A stretch of DNA of 64,000 bases from Parietaria judaica (lineage: Eukaryota > Streptophyta > Magnoliopsida > Rosales > Urticaceae), in the NCBI GenBank assembly GCA_954871525.1, contig OX940871.1:3720001-3784000 (forward strand), written 5' to 3'. Positions 61,027 through 64,000 of this stretch are shown here, piece after piece; position 1 is the stretch's first letter, and each line of letters begins with the position of its first letter. Position numbers and translations under genes: made by a program. The notes under the pieces are model-generated. The model searched no databases and had not been told where the DNA came from. It saw only the letters and a list, made by a program, of their open reading frames with translations.

Positions 61027-61977
61027 AGTTGGGAGAAGATCGGAGCTCATTCCGGTGACCGTTCAAGGAAGGCGTTTCGCCAGACTGCCGTAGCGATCGC
61101 CATAGCAAATTCTGGGAGCGAAAAATCAGATTTGGAAAGGAGCTTGGAGTGACGATTTGAGCTCATTTTCTTCATCAACTCTTCATCAAAACCAATAGTC
61201 CATTTTCTCACCTTGTGAACATGTTTATGTTATTCATTATAATGTTGGATTGCATTTCATTTTGTGAGAACATGAGCTAATTTCTTAGCTAGGATTATTG
61301 ATGGAACTTTAATTTCAAATGTCATCATAATTGTGATTAGTTATTGCTATGCTTATTTCAATCTTTTTATCCTTGTGTGATAAACATTACTCTCTATTCT
61401 AGGGAAGAACCATCTCTTGATTAGAGTGTTTAGGCTTAGATTAATGACCGAAAGGGTTAATTTAGCTTGAATACCGCTTGGATTTTATGAGATTCTAGTA
61501 TAGGAATATATGTGAATCTTATATAGCTTAGATAAAGTATTGTGGGAAATTGGATTTGCACGAATAGATGGTATAGGAATATATCTATTGATTCTAACAA
61601 ATCATTAGTAGTAGGCGCTCGGAAGAGGTTTGCTCATAAGTCAAAAAGCTGAAAGTTGATATTCGTCATAGCAATAGCTGTAGCAGTCACATAATATTTC
61701 ATTTAGACATTGGAATTGAAGGGAAATCGATAATCCTAGTTGCTCGATTAATCTAAAAATCAATCTCTGTTTTTCCTCGTAATCTCGTTGGTTGCTCACG
61801 CTTAATTTACATTATTTTGCATTGATACAAAAAACCAAAAACCCAATTTGATCAATTTTATAAAAACTGAATTTTTGAGAAATTAATTGTCGCTAACTTA
61901 GTCCTCGTGGAGACGATACTCTATTTATCACTTTATTACTTGAAGCGACTCGTATGCTTGCGAGATTTTACGCAACA

Positions 61978-62857
61978 GGTATACAAGTGATTTTTGAATT
62001 TCCGTAAAATAAAATAAAACTCTACTGCCATCTCTTACTGCTCGGAGGCTTGGCTGATAAAGAATTGGCGCTAGAAACCTTCTTAATTCCTAAAAAAAAT
62101 CACCTAACAAAATTAGTAGAAAAAAAAAGAGTAATAATAATAATAATAATAGTAATAATAATAATAATAAGATTTGACTACGTACCTGATGAAACCTTCA
62201 AAGGGCTCTTTGAAGTGGTTGACCCAATTTTCTCGGTTTTTATTCTTGAAGCTTGTGATGGTCTAGTTACTGTTTCAGGCCTGTATATATTATATATAAT
62301 AGCATCCAATGATTGTGATTTATATAGAATATGCGATAAAACATACAATACAAAATGCTGGAGAATACTAAAATTATATTGATTTTATGTATCAAAATTA
62401 TTTGTGACAGAACAGAAGTGCCATCTTCACTCAATGTGTGTTCTCTTAGAATACTGCGATCACTGTTATAGATGTTTCACTTGTCATTCTTTAACAAAAT
62501 CAACAAAAATAAAGAGAAATTGATGAATAAAGCTTTACTAAATGGAGAATCTATTTGGAAAAGGGAAAAAAAAAAAACACGAAAAACGGATAGGGATTAC
62601 TATGATAAAAAAAAATGTTACTTCGTGTGAAGAAAAACGGATTTAGATTACAAATTCTAATTATAATGTTTTGTGTATTATTCCGATTATAATAAGTAAT
62701 AACCACGAGGTCTTACTCTCGAAAGAGCACTATTAGGTCGAGTTTGTTTGTTTGTTTGTTTTTTCATTATTATCAATGAAGTGTTTAAAAATCTCATCAT
62801 CTCGGTGTGTTTCTCTTTCATTTTTTAACATTAAAATCTCAAAAACATGACAAATCA
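61978..62857. other. Spacer and kinesin 3' flank
   Basis: Includes an (AAT)n microsatellite at about 62132-62170. A 110-codon frame at 62050-62382 runs across that repeat and shows no family. The right end should contain the kinesin 3' UTR. Confidence 0.45.
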
Positions 62858-63862
62858 TCACCTTGAGCTATTAGGATTTGCCCGTTCTTCTGCGGAAACC
62901 GCATTCTCTACAGATCCGACGTCAGTGAGTTCTGTTCCGACAGAAAGATCACCGTCAGAAATGTCACTTAACCTCCCTTCACTCTCCGCATTATCTCCAA
63001 ACCCTAACATCTCAGGATCATGTCGTTCATCCGCGGGATTTTTCTGACCTGTCTCGTTTCTTTCCTCCACACATCGCGAATCCGCTTCTTCGTTGTCAGA
63101 GGACGGTTTTTCGCTGATCACCGAGCTCTTCTGAGGGGTGCTGGCCATCGATTCCCGGCTCGAAGAAGGAGAGATACGCCTCAGCGACAAGTTTGAACCG
63201 AGCTTGAGCTCTTTAAGAAGCTGAAGCCTCTCGATCTCTTCGTCCTTCTTGGCGATGGTGTTCTTCAGGGAAGCCACCTGAAGGGTCAGCATGGAATGCA
63301 TGTTTCAACTTTTTTCTTTCTTTCTAAGATCCAAAAGTCTATTAAATTGATCGAAAAATTAATAAAATTTTAAAGAGTAAAAAGATAATAGATATTGGGA
63401 ACTTTCACCGTTAAAAAAAGGGGTTTTATGGCACTATAAAAATCAAAATATTAGGTATTTATACTGCTATCAACCCTCTTTGCTTTAACCTTGTAAAAAT
63501 ATACTACCTGAAAATAAAATTTATCGCAAATTATGTAAGTTTAACATAAAAATAAAAAAGGAGTGTTCGTGCAAAAAAACTAAAAAGACATGTGAAAGTG
63601 CCGATACATTTCACTTTTTTAGTTGTAGCGTGTTCAGAAGTATTTTTATCGCAAATATCTCTTAAAAAGGATGGACCGAATAGGTAAAAAGATTGAACCT
63701 GGTCCACCAATTCTTTAACGTCCCGTCCCTCTTTGTTGCTTTTCGCTGCCCCCAGCTCGACTCCAGAGACCCTCTCGGCGAACTTCAAGGTACTTAAGCT
63801 TTCGGAATATGATGTCGAATCCGGGTTTAGCTGCACAAACATCATTGTTTTTGCTTGTCCTC
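62858..63862 (-). CDS. Kinesin-14 (C-terminal part; gene continues beyond the window)
   Basis: Two exons on the minus strand: 63699-63862 and 62858-63277, joined in phase 0 (V-D-Q to V-A-S-L-K). Exon 1 begins GGQAKTMMFVQLNPD, the switch II-following strand of the motor, then SYSESLSTLKFAERVSGVEL and GAAKSNKEGRD, the end of the kinesin motor domain. The second exon has a short coiled coil (LKNTIAKKDEEIERLQLLKE) and a Ser/Glu-rich acidic tail ending at TGA 62858-62860. VSGVELGAA and this tail are typical of plant kinesin-14 proteins, many of which carry a calponin-homology domain at the N-terminus, outside this window. Motor activity and actin binding cannot be judged from this part. The upstream exon is not visible in 63863-64000. 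Confidence 0.92.
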
Positions 63863-64000
63863 CTGCCACATTAAAAGTTGACCAAAAACAAAACTCAAGA
63901 ACATTGTCCGGTTTAACTTTTTCGGAATCCGGTATTACCAATTCTAGATTTACCTTCTATATAAAAATATTTTTTTTCTTGATTGTTAATCTGTATATGA

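Larger units (their letters stand above)
60000..61977 (+). mobile_element. Truncated Athila-type (Ty3/Gypsy) retrotransposon remnant
   Basis: LTR 3' ends occur twice: about 60355-60432 and 61900-61977, offset 1,545 bp, with about two mismatches in 72 bp and both ending ACGCAACA. Right after the first is a primer-binding site TTGGCGCCGTTGCCGGGG (60438-60455), complementary to the 3' end of tRNA-Asp and typical of Athila. A gag piece follows. No protease, reverse transcriptase or integrase is present, and the left boundary near 60000 is approximate. The region 61150-61900 resembles the body of an Athila LTR, whereas 60060-60350 does not match it. Confidence 0.8.

Overview
This is nuclear DNA from a flowering plant, most likely a eudicot. 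The genes are split by spliceosomal introns and encode plant-specific families: a chloroplast CRM splicing factor, a NAC factor, a DUF1666 protein and a C-terminal kinesin-14 tail. The spacers are AT-rich and full of transposon debris (hAT, Mutator-like, Athila/Gypsy, a solo LTR) plus one piece of plastid DNA. I cannot name the species.

Layout. 90-1977 (+) is the 3' end of a CRM-domain, CFM2-like gene. It faces an ESP1/CstF64-like gene (2808-5775, -) tail to tail. A NAM-type NAC gene resembling NAC058 follows (6861-9226, -). 11154-14779 is a complete but dead hAT element with an 8-bp target duplication. 15.8-31.5 kb is dominated by a tandem array of 27 units, each exactly 521 bp (16869-30935), sitting between two diverged arms that look like the terminal inverted repeats of a transposon. 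34458-39969 (+) is a six-exon DUF1666 gene with two small MITEs in one intron. 41-43.5 kb holds three non-autonomous DNA elements. LSM4 lies at 44795-46295 (-). 47576-48901 is a solo LTR with a 5-bp target duplication. About 50.0-50.6 kb is plastid-like DNA with a decayed trnL-CAA. 51481-52095 (+) is a small conserved plant gene of unknown function. 52-62.8 kb is gene-poor, with a nearly palindromic Mutator-like element (58497-59930) and an Athila remnant (60-62 kb). 62858-63862 (-) is the 3' end of a kinesin-14 gene whose 5' part lies outside the window.

The genes do not form a pathway. Three act in RNA biology (group II intron splicing in plastids, mRNA 3'-end formation, U6/decapping LSM ring), but this looks like chance proximity. 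The most unusual content is the 14-kb satellite. Its units show no length variation, carry a block of four units that was duplicated, and each encode the same 48-codon open frame. The array appears to have expanded inside a transposon from one tandem duplication. All exon coordinates were read by eye from splice signals and reading-frame continuity, and no alignment was run.
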